From contig DUUI01000055.1 in NCBI GenBank assembly GCA_012841625.1, positions 1 through 56,145 on the forward strand: 56,145 bases of DNA, read 5' to 3'. The notes under the pieces are model-generated. The model saw only the letters and a program-made list of their open reading frames with translations, was not told the DNA's origin and made no database searches. Shown in pieces: positions 35,347 through 44,587 of the stretch. A program made the position numbers and the translations under genes. Origin of the DNA: Erysipelothrix sp. Its GTDB lineage: Bacteria > Bacillota_I > Bacilli_A > Erysipelotrichales > Erysipelotrichaceae. Within the stretch, counting starts at the first letter, position 1. Each line of letters starts with the position of its first letter.

Positions 35347-36689
35347 TAGATAATCCTTTCAATAAACAGGCTCGTTAGACCTAGGATAAGTAGGAACCCA
35401 GAAATATCGGTACAGGCTGTCACAAAGACTCCACTTGAAATAGCTGGATCAATCTTAAGTTTGTTTAAGAAATATGGGATAAAGAAACCTGCTACAACAG
35501 CAACTAATGTATTTAAAATCATTGCGATGCCTACTAAAATTCCGAGTGTGAAATTTTGATTAATAAAATAACTTAAGACACCGGTTAAAGATGCTAACAC
35601 GATGCCATTAAAGATTGCTGCCCCAAGCTCTTTAAGCCATGATGACCATAGATTCTTATCATCGAGTTCACCCAAAGCAATCGATCTGGTGATGAGAGTT
35701 AATGTTTGGGTACCAGTATTCCCACCAATGCCTGAGATAATTGGCATGATGGCTGCAACAGCAACAACTTGGGAAATTGTATCGGAAAAGAAAGTAATGA
35801 CACTAGATGCAATAAAGGCTGTAAATAGATTAACGACGAGCCATGGTAATCGTGATTTAATTGTATCTGTGACGCTTGAATCAACTGTTTCTTCTGCATG
35901 GACGCCCCCTAATTGGAGAATGTCTTCAGTTGCTTCTTCTTTCATAACTTCGATGACATCATCAAAGGTAATAACTCCTAGAATTTTGTTATCATCATCA
36001 ACAACAGGCATTAAGGCTAGGTTGTATTTTTCAAATTCTAAGACAATTTCTTCTTGGTCCATTTTATAATTAACTGAAATTATATTTGGGTTCATAATAT
36101 CCATAACATGTTCATCAAGTTCAGATGTCACCAATGCTTCTAATGTCAAACTACCCTTCACATGATTTTCACGGTCAACAACAAATAATGTGTACGCATT
36201 TTCAACATCATCTTTAATTTCGCGTAAATACTTTAAGACTTTGCCAACTGTTTTATTATCATAAATATTAATAAACTCAGTCTGCATGATACCACCCGCA
36301 GTACTTGGGTCATACCCTAAAAGTTTAGTAATTTCTTGTTGATCTTCATCATCAAGATTGGCGATAATTTCATGTCGTTGATCTAAGTCCATGGCTCCGA
36401 TCATATCGGCTAATTCATCGGATGCCATTTCTTCAATGATTGTTTTGTGTTTGCTTTGAGCAATTTGATTTAAGAGTTCGACCTTATCTTCTTCCTCTTC
36501 TTCATTCATTAACTCAGTTAAAAACCAGTCTGGTAAACGATTTAGAAAGACGGTTCGATCAAATTCAATTGATTCATCATTAATTAAATCAAGGACATCG
36601 GCTGGATGGATAAACTCTAAAATCTCTTCTAATTCATAGAGAGGTGTTTCAAATATTTGTGTATATAAGTTTAATTTTTTATCGTCCAT
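35346..36689 (-). CDS. mgtE: Magnesium transporter MgtE
   Basis: 447 residues in the canonical order: N-domain (about 1-125, acidic), two CBS repeats (about 130-250), a connecting helix, and five membrane segments forming the Mg2+ channel, with GNTGTQ and a TACTDISGF-type final segment. The cytoplasmic part senses internal Mg2+ and closes the pore. It sits in an operon with NUDIX, ogt and LOG genes and overlaps the NUDIX gene by 11 bp. Confidence 0.95.
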   Translation of the reverse strand: MDDKKLNLYTQIFETPLYELEEILEFIHPADVLDLINDESIEFDRTVFLNRLPDWFLTELMNEEEEEDKVELLNQIAQSKHKTIIEEMASDELADMIGAMDLDQRHEIIANLDDEDQQEITKLLGYDPSTAGGIMQTEFINIYDNKTVGKVLKYLREIKDDVENAYTLFVVDRENHVKGSLTLEALVTSELDEHVMDIMNPNIISVNYKMDQEEIVLEFEKYNLALMPVVDDDNKILGVITFDDVIEVMKEEATEDILQLGGVHAEETVDSSVTDTIKSRLPWLVVNLFTAFIASSVITFFSDTISQVVAVAAIMPIISGIGGNTGTQTLTLITRSIALGELDDKNLWSSWLKELGAAIFNGIVLASLTGVLSYFINQNFTLGILVGIAMILNTLVAVVAGFFIPYFLNKLKIDPAISSGVFVTACTDISGFLLILGLTSLFIERII

Positions 36690-37197
36690 ATTCTTCTGCC
36701 CTTTCTAATAAAAACTTTCGTAAGAACAGTTCTGCTAAACTATTCGGCTTAACAAATCGTTTGGCTTCATCGAAACTAAACCAATCCGCTTGATCAATTT
36801 CGTAGTTGTGCTCTGACACATCTTCTGATTCTAGTGTGACTATAAAATTAATCATTAATGTATTGGTTCTATTAAAAAAGGCTGTATCATTAAAGACAAT
36901 CCTAATCACCTCTTGATTAAGTTCTTCTTTAATTTCACGAATTAAACATTCTTGGGCATTCTCGCCCTTGTTTATATACCCAGCCACAAAACGGTAATGG
37001 TCTAAACCGTACTGTTTAACGAGTAATATCTTATCCTGATGGGGATTTATAATAATGCATGAAACAGCTGTATTAAAAGGGTCAAATTGAAAGTCATCAC
37101 AGTGTGAACAATAGCCAATTAGACCCTCATCTTTTACTTCTTTTTTAACTAGGAGTGTTCCACATTCAATACAAAATTTGTTTTCATTTAAAAACAT
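36679..37197 (-). CDS. NUDIX hydrolase with zinc ribbon (NudC-like)
   Basis: 172 residues. A zinc ribbon with Cys9, Cys12, Cys30 and Cys33 is followed by a complete Nudix box: Gly73-x5-Glu79-x7-Arg87-Glu88-x-x-Glu91-Glu92. That order is typical of NAD+ diphosphatase/decapping-type NudC relatives, but the SQPWPFP signature is missing, so the substrate is uncertain. GGAGG precedes the ATG. Confidence 0.88.
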   Translation of the reverse strand: MFLNENKFCIECGTLLVKKEVKDEGLIGYCSHCDDFQFDPFNTAVSCIIINPHQDKILLVKQYGLDHYRFVAGYINKGENAQECLIREIKEELNQEVIRIVFNDTAFFNRTNTLMINFIVTLESEDVSEHNYEIDQADWFSFDEAKRFVKPNSLAELFLRKFLLERAEEYGR

Positions 37198-37212
37198 ACG
37201 CTCCTCCTAACT

Positions 37213-37962
37213 TTAACAGTATTCTAATAATGTCTCGACAATCTCTTTTTGTCCAAATATGAATGGTGTATCTTGATGAATCTCTCTTTCTGAGCCATCA
37301 AGATTAAGACATACCAAGCCTAATTCCTTAGCGAATAGTAAATGAGGCGCAATATCCCAAGGACTTGCGATTCTGATGCCATAAGCCCCTAACCAACCTT
37401 CAAGAACACCAATCCCGTCGATGGCACATGACCCAGCATATCGAATTCCTAGCGAATCTTTGATTAACTGGTCTTTATGTTTTACATGTCTTTGCAAAAA
37501 ACAGGCACTCATCGAAATTAAACTGGTCTTTAAACTCAAATCATAGTCTCGTGTAAATGGAGCATGATTCTTAGTGACACCTTGATGTCTTATACAATGG
37601 TAAATATCTCTTTTTATAACATCACAGAAATAGGCTTCAACTGCTTTTCCATATTGATAGTGAGTCAGCAATATTCCAAACTCCTGCCCTTTGGCTACAA
37701 AATTACTAGTCCCGTCGATTGGATCGATAATCCAAACTTGTTTATCATTCAAATCAATGTCTTTATCTGTTTCTTCTCCCAAAATTTGACACTCAGGGTA
37801 CATCTCTTTTATTCTTCGACTCAAAAAGGCTTCAATCTCTTGATCCACATTGGTGACTAAGTCTCGGTGTGAACTTTTTTGTGAGATATGAAGCTTTTGA
37901 TCCATTTTCATCAAGATTAAATCAAAGGTTTCATTTAGTAATTTATGAATCATACAACTCAC
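37213..37962 (-). CDS. Inositol monophosphatase family protein
   Basis: 249 residues. Metal-binding residues Glu63 (GEETD) and Asp80 in IIDPIDGTSNF, and the late motif ASPWDIAPH, place it in the IMPase/SuhB/CysQ family, which removes phosphate from inositol phosphate or 3'-phosphoadenosine phosphate. The 5' end overlaps the upstream gene by 20 bp. The start could also be the ATG three codons later. Confidence 0.9.
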   Translation of the reverse strand: MSCMIHKLLNETFDLILMKMDQKLHISQKSSHRDLVTNVDQEIEAFLSRRIKEMYPECQILGEETDKDIDLNDKQVWIIDPIDGTSNFVAKGQEFGILLTHYQYGKAVEAYFCDVIKRDIYHCIRHQGVTKNHAPFTRDYDLSLKTSLISMSACFLQRHVKHKDQLIKDSLGIRYAGSCAIDGIGVLEGWLGAYGIRIASPWDIAPHLLFAKELGLVCLNLDGSEREIHQDTPFIFGQKEIVETLLEYC

Positions 37963-38338
37963 TCATAGAAAATTGAGAAACACCTAGTGGTTTATTAATT
38001 ATTTCTTCTAGGTCTCTAAGAATCATGATTACTTCTGTGTCAATCATGTTTATTCCCTCAATTTCAACCATCTTATTTCGATTATTGACTAAGTCAAATT
38101 CCCAATACATTCCATTGTTGGTGATTGGTCCTTTATAATCGCGTGGACGAAGCTGTTTGACACGCTCCAAAATATCAGTAAATTGACTGATTTGTTGGTC
38201 ATTCATTTTCACATAACGTTCTTCTGTTGATTGTTCATCCTTATAAGAAAATGATTGTTTCTGGTAGTCACAGATTAATTCATATCTCTGACCTGTATAT
38301 GGGTGCGTTTGGACCCTCATTTTGACTATGTTTGACAT
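37943..38338 (-). CDS. Hypothetical protein, 131 residues
   Basis: Not recognised. Polar, no membrane segment; contains YDKQSFSY-like beta-rich stretches and RPRDYKGPITNNGMYWEF. First gene of the operon leading to mgtE, ogt and LOG. Its ATG lies 6 nt after an extended -10 box, so the whole operon begins with a leaderless cistron. Confidence 0.7.
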   Translation of the reverse strand: MSNIVKMRVQTHPYTGQRYELICDYQKQSFSYKDEQSTEERYVKMNDQQISQFTDILERVKQLRPRDYKGPITNNGMYWEFDLVNNRNKMVEIEGINMIDTEVIMILRDLEEIINKPLGVSQFSMSELYDS

Positions 38339-38344
38339 ACTTCT

Positions 38345-38373
38345 ATTTTAACAAGTTTAGGGCTTAATAACAA
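38345..38373 (-). promoter_or_regulatory. Promoter, leaderless, of the mgtE-containing operon
   Basis: TTGTTA (38368-38373), 17 bp ending in TGT, TAAAAT (38345-38350), then AGAAGT and the ATG. The -35 box overlaps the T run of the oad terminator directly upstream. Confidence 0.7.
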
Positions 38374-38399
38374 AGAAAAACCATGCTTTTCACATGGTT
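38371..38399 (-). terminator. Terminator of the oad operon
   Basis: AACCATG (38379-38385) pairs with CATGGTT (38393-38399); TTTTCTTTG follows on the minus strand. It overlaps the oadB stop codon. Confidence 0.75.
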
Positions 38400-39510
38400 A
38401 TCCAAAGAAACTTAATAATAATCCAGCTGCTAGTGCTGAGCCTATGACTCCAGCGACATTAGGGCCCATTGCATGCATCAATAAGAAGTTGGAAGGATCT
38501 TCCTTCTGTCCTTCAACTTGAACAACACGGGCAGCCATCGGCACTGCTGAGACTCCGGCGGCTCCAATCATTGGATTGAGTGGTACTTTCAGGAATTTAT
38601 TCATAATCTTGGCTACTATTACTCCTGATGCTGTTCCAAAGGCAAAGGCAACTAATCCTAATCCGATAATTAATAATGTTTGAGGATTTAGGAATGCTTC
38701 ACCACTGGCTGTGGCTCCTACAGTAAGTCCTAAGAAAATAGTAACTGTATACATAATTGCGTTTTTTGAGACATCAACAAGATGTGGCACGATGCCTACT
38801 TCTTTAACTAAGTTACCAAACATCAACATACCTACTAACGGTGTTGCGCTTGGTACTATCAATGAGACTACGACAGTAACGACAATTGGGAATAAAATCT
38901 TTTCTTTTTTGCTTACTTCACGTAATTGTGTCATTTTAATTGTTCGTTCATCTTTTGATGTTAACGCTCTAATAATTGGTGGTTGAATAACCGGGACTAA
39001 GGCCATATATGAATAGGCAGCGACCGCAATTGGGCCTAGTAAATGTGGTGCTAATTGAGATGTTAAGTATAAGGCTGTTGGACCATCAGCTCCTCCGATA
39101 ATTCCGATACTACTTGCTTCTAATACATTAAAACCTAAAAGAAGTGCTCCTAAGAATGGAAAGAAGATTCCAAATTGGGCAGCTGCTCCTAAGAGTAATG
39201 ATTTTGGATTACTGATTAATGGTCCAAAGTCAGTAGCTGCTCCCACTCCTAAAAAGATTAATGGTGGATAGATGCCTAATTCAACACCTTTATATAAATA
39301 ATACAGTAAGCCACCCTCTTCCATCATATAGGCTTGGGGAATGTTGGCTAGCATCATTCCAAATGCTATTGGAATGAGTAAATATGGTTCATAACCTTTG
39401 GCAATGGCTAGATATAATAAGCCACCCGAAATTATTAACATGATGAATTGTTGGATTGTCATTGCTGAAAATCCAGTTTGGTTAAAGAAATCGACTAAAA
39501 TATCTAACAT
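38398..39510 (-). CDS. oadB: Na+-translocating decarboxylase beta subunit
   Basis: 370 residues, about ten membrane segments. This is the subunit that decarboxylates carboxybiotin and pumps Na+ outward. [12 protein letters not shown] and [17 protein letters not shown] are family signatures, holding the conserved Asp and Ser/Asn of the ion path. Last gene of the operon with the carboxyltransferase, the gamma-type subunit and the biotin carrier. It could serve oxaloacetate, methylmalonyl-CoA or malonate pumps; the OadA homologue favours oxaloacetate. Confidence 0.95.
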   Translation of the reverse strand: MLDILVDFFNQTGFSAMTIQQFIMLIISGGLLYLAIAKGYEPYLLIPIAFGMMLANIPQAYMMEEGGLLYYLYKGVELGIYPPLIFLGVGAATDFGPLISNPKSLLLGAAAQFGIFFPFLGALLLGFNVLEASSIGIIGGADGPTALYLTSQLAPHLLGPIAVAAYSYMALVPVIQPPIIRALTSKDERTIKMTQLREVSKKEKILFPIVVTVVVSLIVPSATPLVGMLMFGNLVKEVGIVPHLVDVSKNAIMYTVTIFLGLTVGATASGEAFLNPQTLLIIGLGLVAFAFGTASGVIVAKIMNKFLKVPLNPMIGAAGVSAVPMAARVVQVEGQKEDPSNFLLMHAMGPNVAGVIGSALAAGLLLSFFG

Positions 39511-39514
39511 ATGT

Positions 39515-39850
39515 CTAACCTCTATACGAGATTAAATCTTGGCCATTATCAACGGTATCTTGTTGTTTAACTAGAATATCATCAACCACACCATCGCGGT
39601 CGCTGACGATATCGTTTTCTAATTTCATGGCTTCAATAACACAGACAACATCTCCAGCTTTAATCGCTTGACCTGGTTTAACATGTATTTTTAAAACAGT
39701 TCCTTGGACTGGTGCTTTGAGTGTTGCGCTGACATTATTTGTTCCTACAACTGGTTGTTTTGGGGTTGGAACAGCGACTGTTGATGCTTCCATTTTTTCT
39801 ATTTCTACTTCATACACTTTTTCGTTTATTTTAACTCTATATTTTTCCAT
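39515..39850 (-). CDS. Biotin carboxyl carrier protein of the decarboxylase
   Basis: 111 residues. A Pro/Thr/Val-rich linker (about 22-45) leads into a biotinyl domain with the target lysine Lys76 in EAMKLEND (AMKM variant). It carries CO2 from the alpha to the beta subunit. In classic OadA this domain is fused to the carboxyltransferase; here it is separate. Confidence 0.93.
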   Translation of the reverse strand: MEKYRVKINEKVYEVEIEKMEASTVAVPTPKQPVVGTNNVSATLKAPVQGTVLKIHVKPGQAIKAGDVVCVIEAMKLENDIVSDRDGVVDDILVKQQDTVDNGQDLISYRG

Positions 39851-39862
39851 ATTGATTTCCTC

Positions 39863-40120
39863 CTATTGAACTCTCTTTATTGATTTAATAACAACATCTT
39901 GACCTGAATCAATTTGAAATAAACAAGATGCGACAATCTTAGCGACTAACAATTCTTCTTCATCATTTTCAAGAGCTGGTTGTCTTGTTGGTATATCTTC
40001 TTTCGATATTCTTCCTAATAAGTTAATGATAAAGGCTAATAGAATTAAGACTAAGAAGACCACTGTCATGGAGAAGATACTCGTCCATATTCCATCAATA
40101 AATGTAAATAAGACTACCAT
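39863..40120 (-). CDS. oadG: OadG family subunit
   Basis: 85 residues. One membrane segment near 12-35 (SMTVVFLVLILLAFIINL) and an acidic/polar tail match OadG, which holds the carboxyltransferase to the membrane pump. The C-terminal part has no His-rich zinc site. Overlaps oadA by 1 bp. Confidence 0.88.
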   Translation of the reverse strand: MVVLFTFIDGIWTSIFSMTVVFLVLILLAFIINLLGRISKEDIPTRQPALENDEEELLVAKIVASCLFQIDSGQDVVIKSIKRVQ

Positions 40121-41517
40121 TATTGACCTCCTTCAAAGATTTCAAACTCAATCACTTCTGGTTGTTTCATCTGTTCTTCTTTTGATTCGTCTAAAATCGC
40201 ATTTTGTGAAAATAAGATATAAGAAATTACTTCTTCTTCTAATGCTTCTCGATTAATCTTACTCTCAAGTTCTGCTTTCATCTCATTATAAACGGATGGG
40301 ATTTCGTCGATTGGAGTTTTAATGATGACTGGATCTCCATTTAGAACCTTGGTGACTACTTGCTGATTAACTTCACCTGGAAATTTTCCATAATGTCCCA
40401 TCACATAATCTTTAATTTCTTTTGGAACCATCTTATAGCGCTCACCTGTTAATACATTGAGGACTGCTTGAGTTCCAACCATTTGAGATAAAGGTGTCAC
40501 TAATGGTGGATAACCCATATCTTTTCGGACGGATGGAATTTCTTTTAGAACATCATCATAACGATCACTGGCTCCTTGATCATTTAATTGACTCATCAAA
40601 TTACTGAGCATACCGCCTGGCACTTGATAGATTAAAATATTCGGATTAATGATTAATGTTCTAGTTTTATATTGTCCTGAATTGATGTATTTTGTGGCGA
40701 CTGAATTCGACACTTCATAGGCTGGTTGTAAATCTAAATGATCGAAATCTACGTCCATCTTATGATATTTAATAGTGTCGACTAGTGTTTCTAGTGAAAT
40801 ATGGCTGGTTCCATTTGAGAATGGTGAAATACATCCATCCACAATATCGACACCTGCTAGTATCGCTTGTTCAAAGACTAAGTTACTTAAGCCTGTTGTT
40901 GCATGACTGTGCAGGTTAATTGGTACATCGAATGTTTCTTTTAACCTTTTAACTAATTCATAGACAACATCTGGCATTAGGATTCCTGCCATATCTTTAA
41001 TACATAATGAGTCGACGCCTAAATCAACTAACTCTTTACAATAGTTTACATAGTATTCGATATTATGAACAGGACTGACTGTATAGGATAAGGCTCCCTG
41101 TGCATGACCACCATGCTTCTTTGTAAACTTAATTGCGTTTCTGATATTATCAATATCATTTAGTGCATCAAAGATTCGAATAATATCAATTCCATTTTGG
41201 AGTGTTAAGCGAATAAAACGTTCTAATGTATCATTATCATAATGACGATACCCGACAATGTTTTGTCCCCTTAATAACATGGAAAATGGAGTGTTTGGAG
41301 CTGCTTCTTTCATTTCTCTTAAGTTTTGCCAAGGGCTACGTTTAAAAAATCTTAAAGCCGAGTCAAAGGTTGCTCCACCCCAGACTTCCATTGAATGAAG
41401 TCCGACTTTGTCTAACTCTTTTAAAATCTTCAAGATATCTTGATGGTCCATGCGAGTTGCGAGCAAGCTTTGGTTACCATCTCTGACACTTACATCATTA
41501 ATTTTAACTGTTCTCAT
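40120..41517 (-). CDS. oadA: Oxaloacetate decarboxylase carboxyltransferase subunit
   Basis: 465 residues. TIM-barrel carboxyltransferase: VSVRDGNQSLLATRM at the start (catalytic Asp and Gln), DALNDIDNI, SLCIKDMAGIL with the carbamylated-type Lys, and the metal-ligand pair in NLHSHATTG. A PYC_OADA domain follows. It ends without a biotin domain, which is encoded separately. GAGAGG precedes the ATG and a TATAAT box is upstream. Divergent to PEP carboxykinase, which acts on the same metabolite. Confidence 0.94.
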   Translation of the reverse strand: MRTVKINDVSVRDGNQSLLATRMDHQDILKILKELDKVGLHSMEVWGGATFDSALRFFKRSPWQNLREMKEAAPNTPFSMLLRGQNIVGYRHYDNDTLERFIRLTLQNGIDIIRIFDALNDIDNIRNAIKFTKKHGGHAQGALSYTVSPVHNIEYYVNYCKELVDLGVDSLCIKDMAGILMPDVVYELVKRLKETFDVPINLHSHATTGLSNLVFEQAILAGVDIVDGCISPFSNGTSHISLETLVDTIKYHKMDVDFDHLDLQPAYEVSNSVATKYINSGQYKTRTLIINPNILIYQVPGGMLSNLMSQLNDQGASDRYDDVLKEIPSVRKDMGYPPLVTPLSQMVGTQAVLNVLTGERYKMVPKEIKDYVMGHYGKFPGEVNQQVVTKVLNGDPVIIKTPIDEIPSVYNEMKAELESKINREALEEEVISYILFSQNAILDESKEEQMKQPEVIEFEIFEGGQ

Positions 41518-41659
41518 AAATTTCCTCTCTAAATAACATTATACACGAATACAAATAAAAGATGCATATGTTTACATTAATTTGTTAATAAAATAACGAG
41601 TATTGTTTTAACCAAAAATAAAGATCTTTAGATTAGTTTGAATGAATGTCCTGATTTAA

Positions 41660-41688
41660 TTGAATCGCTTGTTAAATAATTATATAAT
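41660..41688 (+). promoter_or_regulatory. Promoter of pckA
   Basis: TTGAAT (41660-41665), 17 bp, TATAAT (41683-41688). The leader of about 80 nt contains CAGCTG twice, 5 bp apart, which could form a small hairpin. I find no clear cre (CcpA) site. Confidence 0.75.
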
Positions 41689-41774
41689 AGTAATAACAAG
41701 GTAAAATATAGCTAACTCAGCTGAACAACAGCTGTCGTCCATAAATTAAAAAATACTAGAGGAGGTATGATATT

Positions 41775-43406
41775 ATGGCAACACAATACACATTCAGAAC
41801 CGACACCGTGACTGCTGATAATCCACGATTATCACAATTAAAAACATTAGTTGAGACCCAATTCTATCGTAATAATGTTAAGAAGGTAGAGACACTTAAG
41901 AAAGCTTACAAACTGGCTAAGAAAGATCCTAATACAATTGTGTTAGATCAAAAGATTAAACATGCGGCTGAGCTGGGCTTAGATGAGGATACTAAGATTT
42001 TAGTTGAGAATGGTGGGGCTCGGTATGGAAGAAATGCGAAGGCTCGTCGTATCGTTGGACAGGCTGATGACAAAGCATTAGTACCAATTGTTTTGGAGGC
42101 TTTGTATCATAATTCAGATCGAACGTTTTACCATGCAGAATCAGTTGTTGGTTTGGATGAAGATTTTATGGTGAGGGCACACCTTTGTATAAATGAGGGT
42201 CAGGAAAACAATTTATACTCTTGGCTACTGAATTTCCAAATTTTTAATGAAGAGTATCAAGCACGGTATAAAAATTCGCATCAAATGCCTGAGAATGATA
42301 TTTATGTTTATGCTGATTCTAAATGGTCACATCCAGATTTCCCTGGCGGATTATCTTATTTTGATCCTGTGCACAATGTCGCTTGTATCTTAGGAATGAC
42401 TTATTTTGGCGAACTTAAAAAAGGTACCTTAACCCTGGCTTGGGCTACTGGATATCGTGAGGGATATGTTGCTTGTCATGGTGGTCTTAAGATTTTCAAA
42501 GAACTTGGTAATAATTATGTGGCATCTTTCTTTGGTTTATCAGGGTCTGGTAAGTCAACACTTACTCATGCTAAGCATGATAATAAATTTGATATTGAAG
42601 TATTACATGATGATGCGTTCTTAATCGATTTAGAGAAAGGCTCGTCCATTGCTTTAGAGCCATCTTATTTTGATAAAACAAATGACTACCCTGCTTCACA
42701 TCCTGAACAAGACTTTTTCTTAACCGTTCAAAATGTTGGGGTAACACTTAATGAGAATAATGAGCGGGTGTTAGTGACACAAGATTTGCGTAATGGAAAT
42801 GGTCGTACTGTTAAATCTCGTTATTCTACACCTAATCGCGTTGATAAGGTTGAAGAACCGATTAATGCTTTATATTGGATAATGAAGGATGATAGCTTAC
42901 CACCACTGTTGAAGATTAATGATCCTGTTTTATCTTCTGCTTTTGGTTTAACATTGGCGACTAAGCGGACGAGTGCTGAGATTGGTGTAACAAATCCGAC
43001 GGCGCTTGTTATTGAGCCTTATGCCAATCCATTTAGAGTGTATGATTTAAATGATGATTACAAACGTTTTAAGGAATTGTTTGAGCATGGCGTTGATTGT
43101 TTTATTATTAATACTGGCGCCTACCATGATCAAGACATTGATAAGGATACCACTTTAGGCTTAATTGAGGGTGAAGTTAGAAAAGACAATAAATTTGTTT
43201 CTTTCTTTAATCATCCACATATTGAAATGGCTCAATTAGACAATTTCAATGTTGAATTTAATCAAGAAACTTTAGATTTAGTGAAAGAGCGTATTCAAAC
43301 AAGAATTGATTATGTTAATAACCATAATGAAAAGTTTAAGAATGATCAGATTGAGCCTGAAGCGCTTGAATCTTTAGAAAATATTCTTAAATTACTAACA
43401 CTTTAA
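41775..43406 (+). CDS. pckA: ATP-dependent phosphoenolpyruvate carboxykinase
   Basis: 543 residues. Interconverts oxaloacetate + ATP with PEP + CO2. The kinase-1a P-loop GLSGSGKST starts at Gly254, followed by the metal-binding HDDAFLID stretch; RYGRNAKAR and NTGAYHDQ elements also fit. In a fermenter with an oxaloacetate-decarboxylating Na+ pump next door it may run in the CO2-fixing direction. AGAGGAGGT lies 9 nt before the ATG. The 3' end overlaps bioY by 20 bp (convergent). Confidence 0.95.
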   Translation: MATQYTFRTDTVTADNPRLSQLKTLVETQFYRNNVKKVETLKKAYKLAKKDPNTIVLDQKIKHAAELGLDEDTKILVENGGARYGRNAKARRIVGQADDKALVPIVLEALYHNSDRTFYHAESVVGLDEDFMVRAHLCINEGQENNLYSWLLNFQIFNEEYQARYKNSHQMPENDIYVYADSKWSHPDFPGGLSYFDPVHNVACILGMTYFGELKKGTLTLAWATGYREGYVACHGGLKIFKELGNNYVASFFGLSGSGKSTLTHAKHDNKFDIEVLHDDAFLIDLEKGSSIALEPSYFDKTNDYPASHPEQDFFLTVQNVGVTLNENNERVLVTQDLRNGNGRTVKSRYSTPNRVDKVEEPINALYWIMKDDSLPPLLKINDPVLSSAFGLTLATKRTSAEIGVTNPTALVIEPYANPFRVYDLNDDYKRFKELFEHGVDCFIINTGAYHDQDIDKDTTLGLIEGEVRKDNKFVSFFNHPHIEMAQLDNFNVEFNQETLDLVKERIQTRIDYVNNHNEKFKNDQIEPEALESLENILKLLTL

Positions 43407-43896
43407 GTCGCTTATGAAGGACAAGTGAGAGTCCTATACTTAAGAGATCATTAAATAAAAACACAGCCCAATACGATACAAAGATTGTTTGTAAAGATAT
43501 TGGGTTTTGTAATATGATGCGTATGATAAATGTAAGATATGATAAGCCGATAATATAGAGCACTACATATCCAATACTTAGTCCGATGATCCTTTTGTCA
43601 AAATAATTTAAGATTAATGCAAAGAATACAAAACCGATAATAAATCCAAAAGATGGTGATGCTAAATAAGTAATGCCGGCACCTGAGGCAAAGACGGGTA
43701 GACCGATTAATCCTAAGACGATATAACCTATCATGGTGAATAATATCTGAGTTTTATTGAGTAATAATCCGATTAAACTAACGACGAGCAATTGAAAGGT
43801 TATGGGTACAAATCCGATCGGTATTTTTAAATGGGCACTCACTGATAGTAGAGCGATGAATAAAGCAGATTGTGCTAATTGTTTATTTGTTAGGAT
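43387..43896 (-). CDS. bioY: Biotin transporter BioY (substrate-binding S unit)
   Basis: About 169 residues, five to six membrane segments; GFVPITFQLLVVSLIGLLL and PVFASGAGITYLASPSFGFIIGF are BioY signatures. Translation from the first standard codon, GTG at 43842, would cut off the conserved first helix. The coding similarity extends upstream (LTNKQLAQSALFIALLSVSAH) to an ATC at 43894-43896 with a perfect GGAGG 9 nt before it, and an in-frame stop two codons further up. I therefore suggest a rare AUC start. It is next to birA and the biotin-dependent decarboxylase. Confidence 0.78.
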   Translation of the reverse strand: MLTNKQLAQSALFIALLSVSAHLKIPIGFVPITFQLLVVSLIGLLLNKTQILFTMIGYIVLGLIGLPVFASGAGITYLASPSFGFIIGFVFFALILNYFDKRIIGLSIGYVVLYIIGLSYLTFIIRIILQNPISLQTIFVSYWAVFLFNDLLSIGLSLVLHKRLKVLVI

Positions 43897-44587
43897 GGAA
43901 ACTTACCTCCGCATTACTAAATTTTACTTGATTTTTATTTTCGTCTAAACAAATTAAATGACCTTCAGAGCTAATGTCTAAACAGTAATAATTTTGTGCG
44001 TCTATTACAACCCATTTATTTAGCGTACTACATAAATTCTTATAGTTTTCAATGATTTGATTGTTGTCAAGTTTTAATAGTTCATAAAAAGTGTCTAGAA
44101 TGTTGGTGATAAAACTGGTTACATTTAGATCTTTGTCGTTGATGAAAGTCATGATGTCTTTTAGTTCATTGGGTACTTCTGTTTCAAAAAGATTTATACC
44201 GGCTCCGATAATCATTTTTTGATATTTATTTCCTACAATAACCCCTTCACATAAAATACCTGATACTTTCTTAGCGCCTATTAGGACATCGTTTAAGTAT
44301 TTTATATGAGAGTTTTTAATGTATTTACTTATGGCTATTCCCATAATGATAGTATAAAGTTGAGCGGATAGATTTAAATCGTGTAAGACGAGTGAAAAAT
44401 AAATCCCTTTATCTTTTGGTGAATAAAAAGATCTCTGATATCGTCCTTTTCCCGCTGTTTGATGGCTTGAAAGTACTAAGCCATCTTTTTTAAAGGGATA
44501 CTTTTTAGCGAATGTGTTAGTTGAGTCAACTTCTTCTAGAATGATTATTTTTAAATCATGATAGGTAAAATCGTTATTGATTATCAT
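43883..44587 (-). CDS. birA: Biotin-protein ligase (class I, no HTH)
   Basis: 234 residues. Attaches biotin to the carrier protein of the decarboxylase. Signatures: DSTNTFAKK, GKGRYQR (46-52, biotinyl-AMP loop) and YLNDVLIGAKKVSGIL. No N-terminal helix-turn-helix, so it is the non-regulatory class. Overlaps the AEC transporter gene by 4 bp and the proposed bioY start by 14 bp. Confidence 0.93.
   Translation of the reverse strand: MIINNDFTYHDLKIIILEEVDSTNTFAKKYPFKKDGLVLSSHQTAGKGRYQRSFYSPKDKGIYFSLVLHDLNLSAQLYTIIMGIAISKYIKNSHIKYLNDVLIGAKKVSGILCEGVIVGNKYQKMIIGAGINLFETEVPNELKDIMTFINDKDLNVTSFITNILDTFYELLKLDNNQIIENYKNLCSTLNKWVVIDAQNYYCLDISSEGHLICLDENKNQVKFSNAEVSFHPNK

Noticed and set aside
41518-41774. 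CcpA (cre) site or riboswitch between oadA and pckA
   Set aside because: No match to the cre consensus and no known riboswitch core; only a small CAGCTG hairpin is visible.
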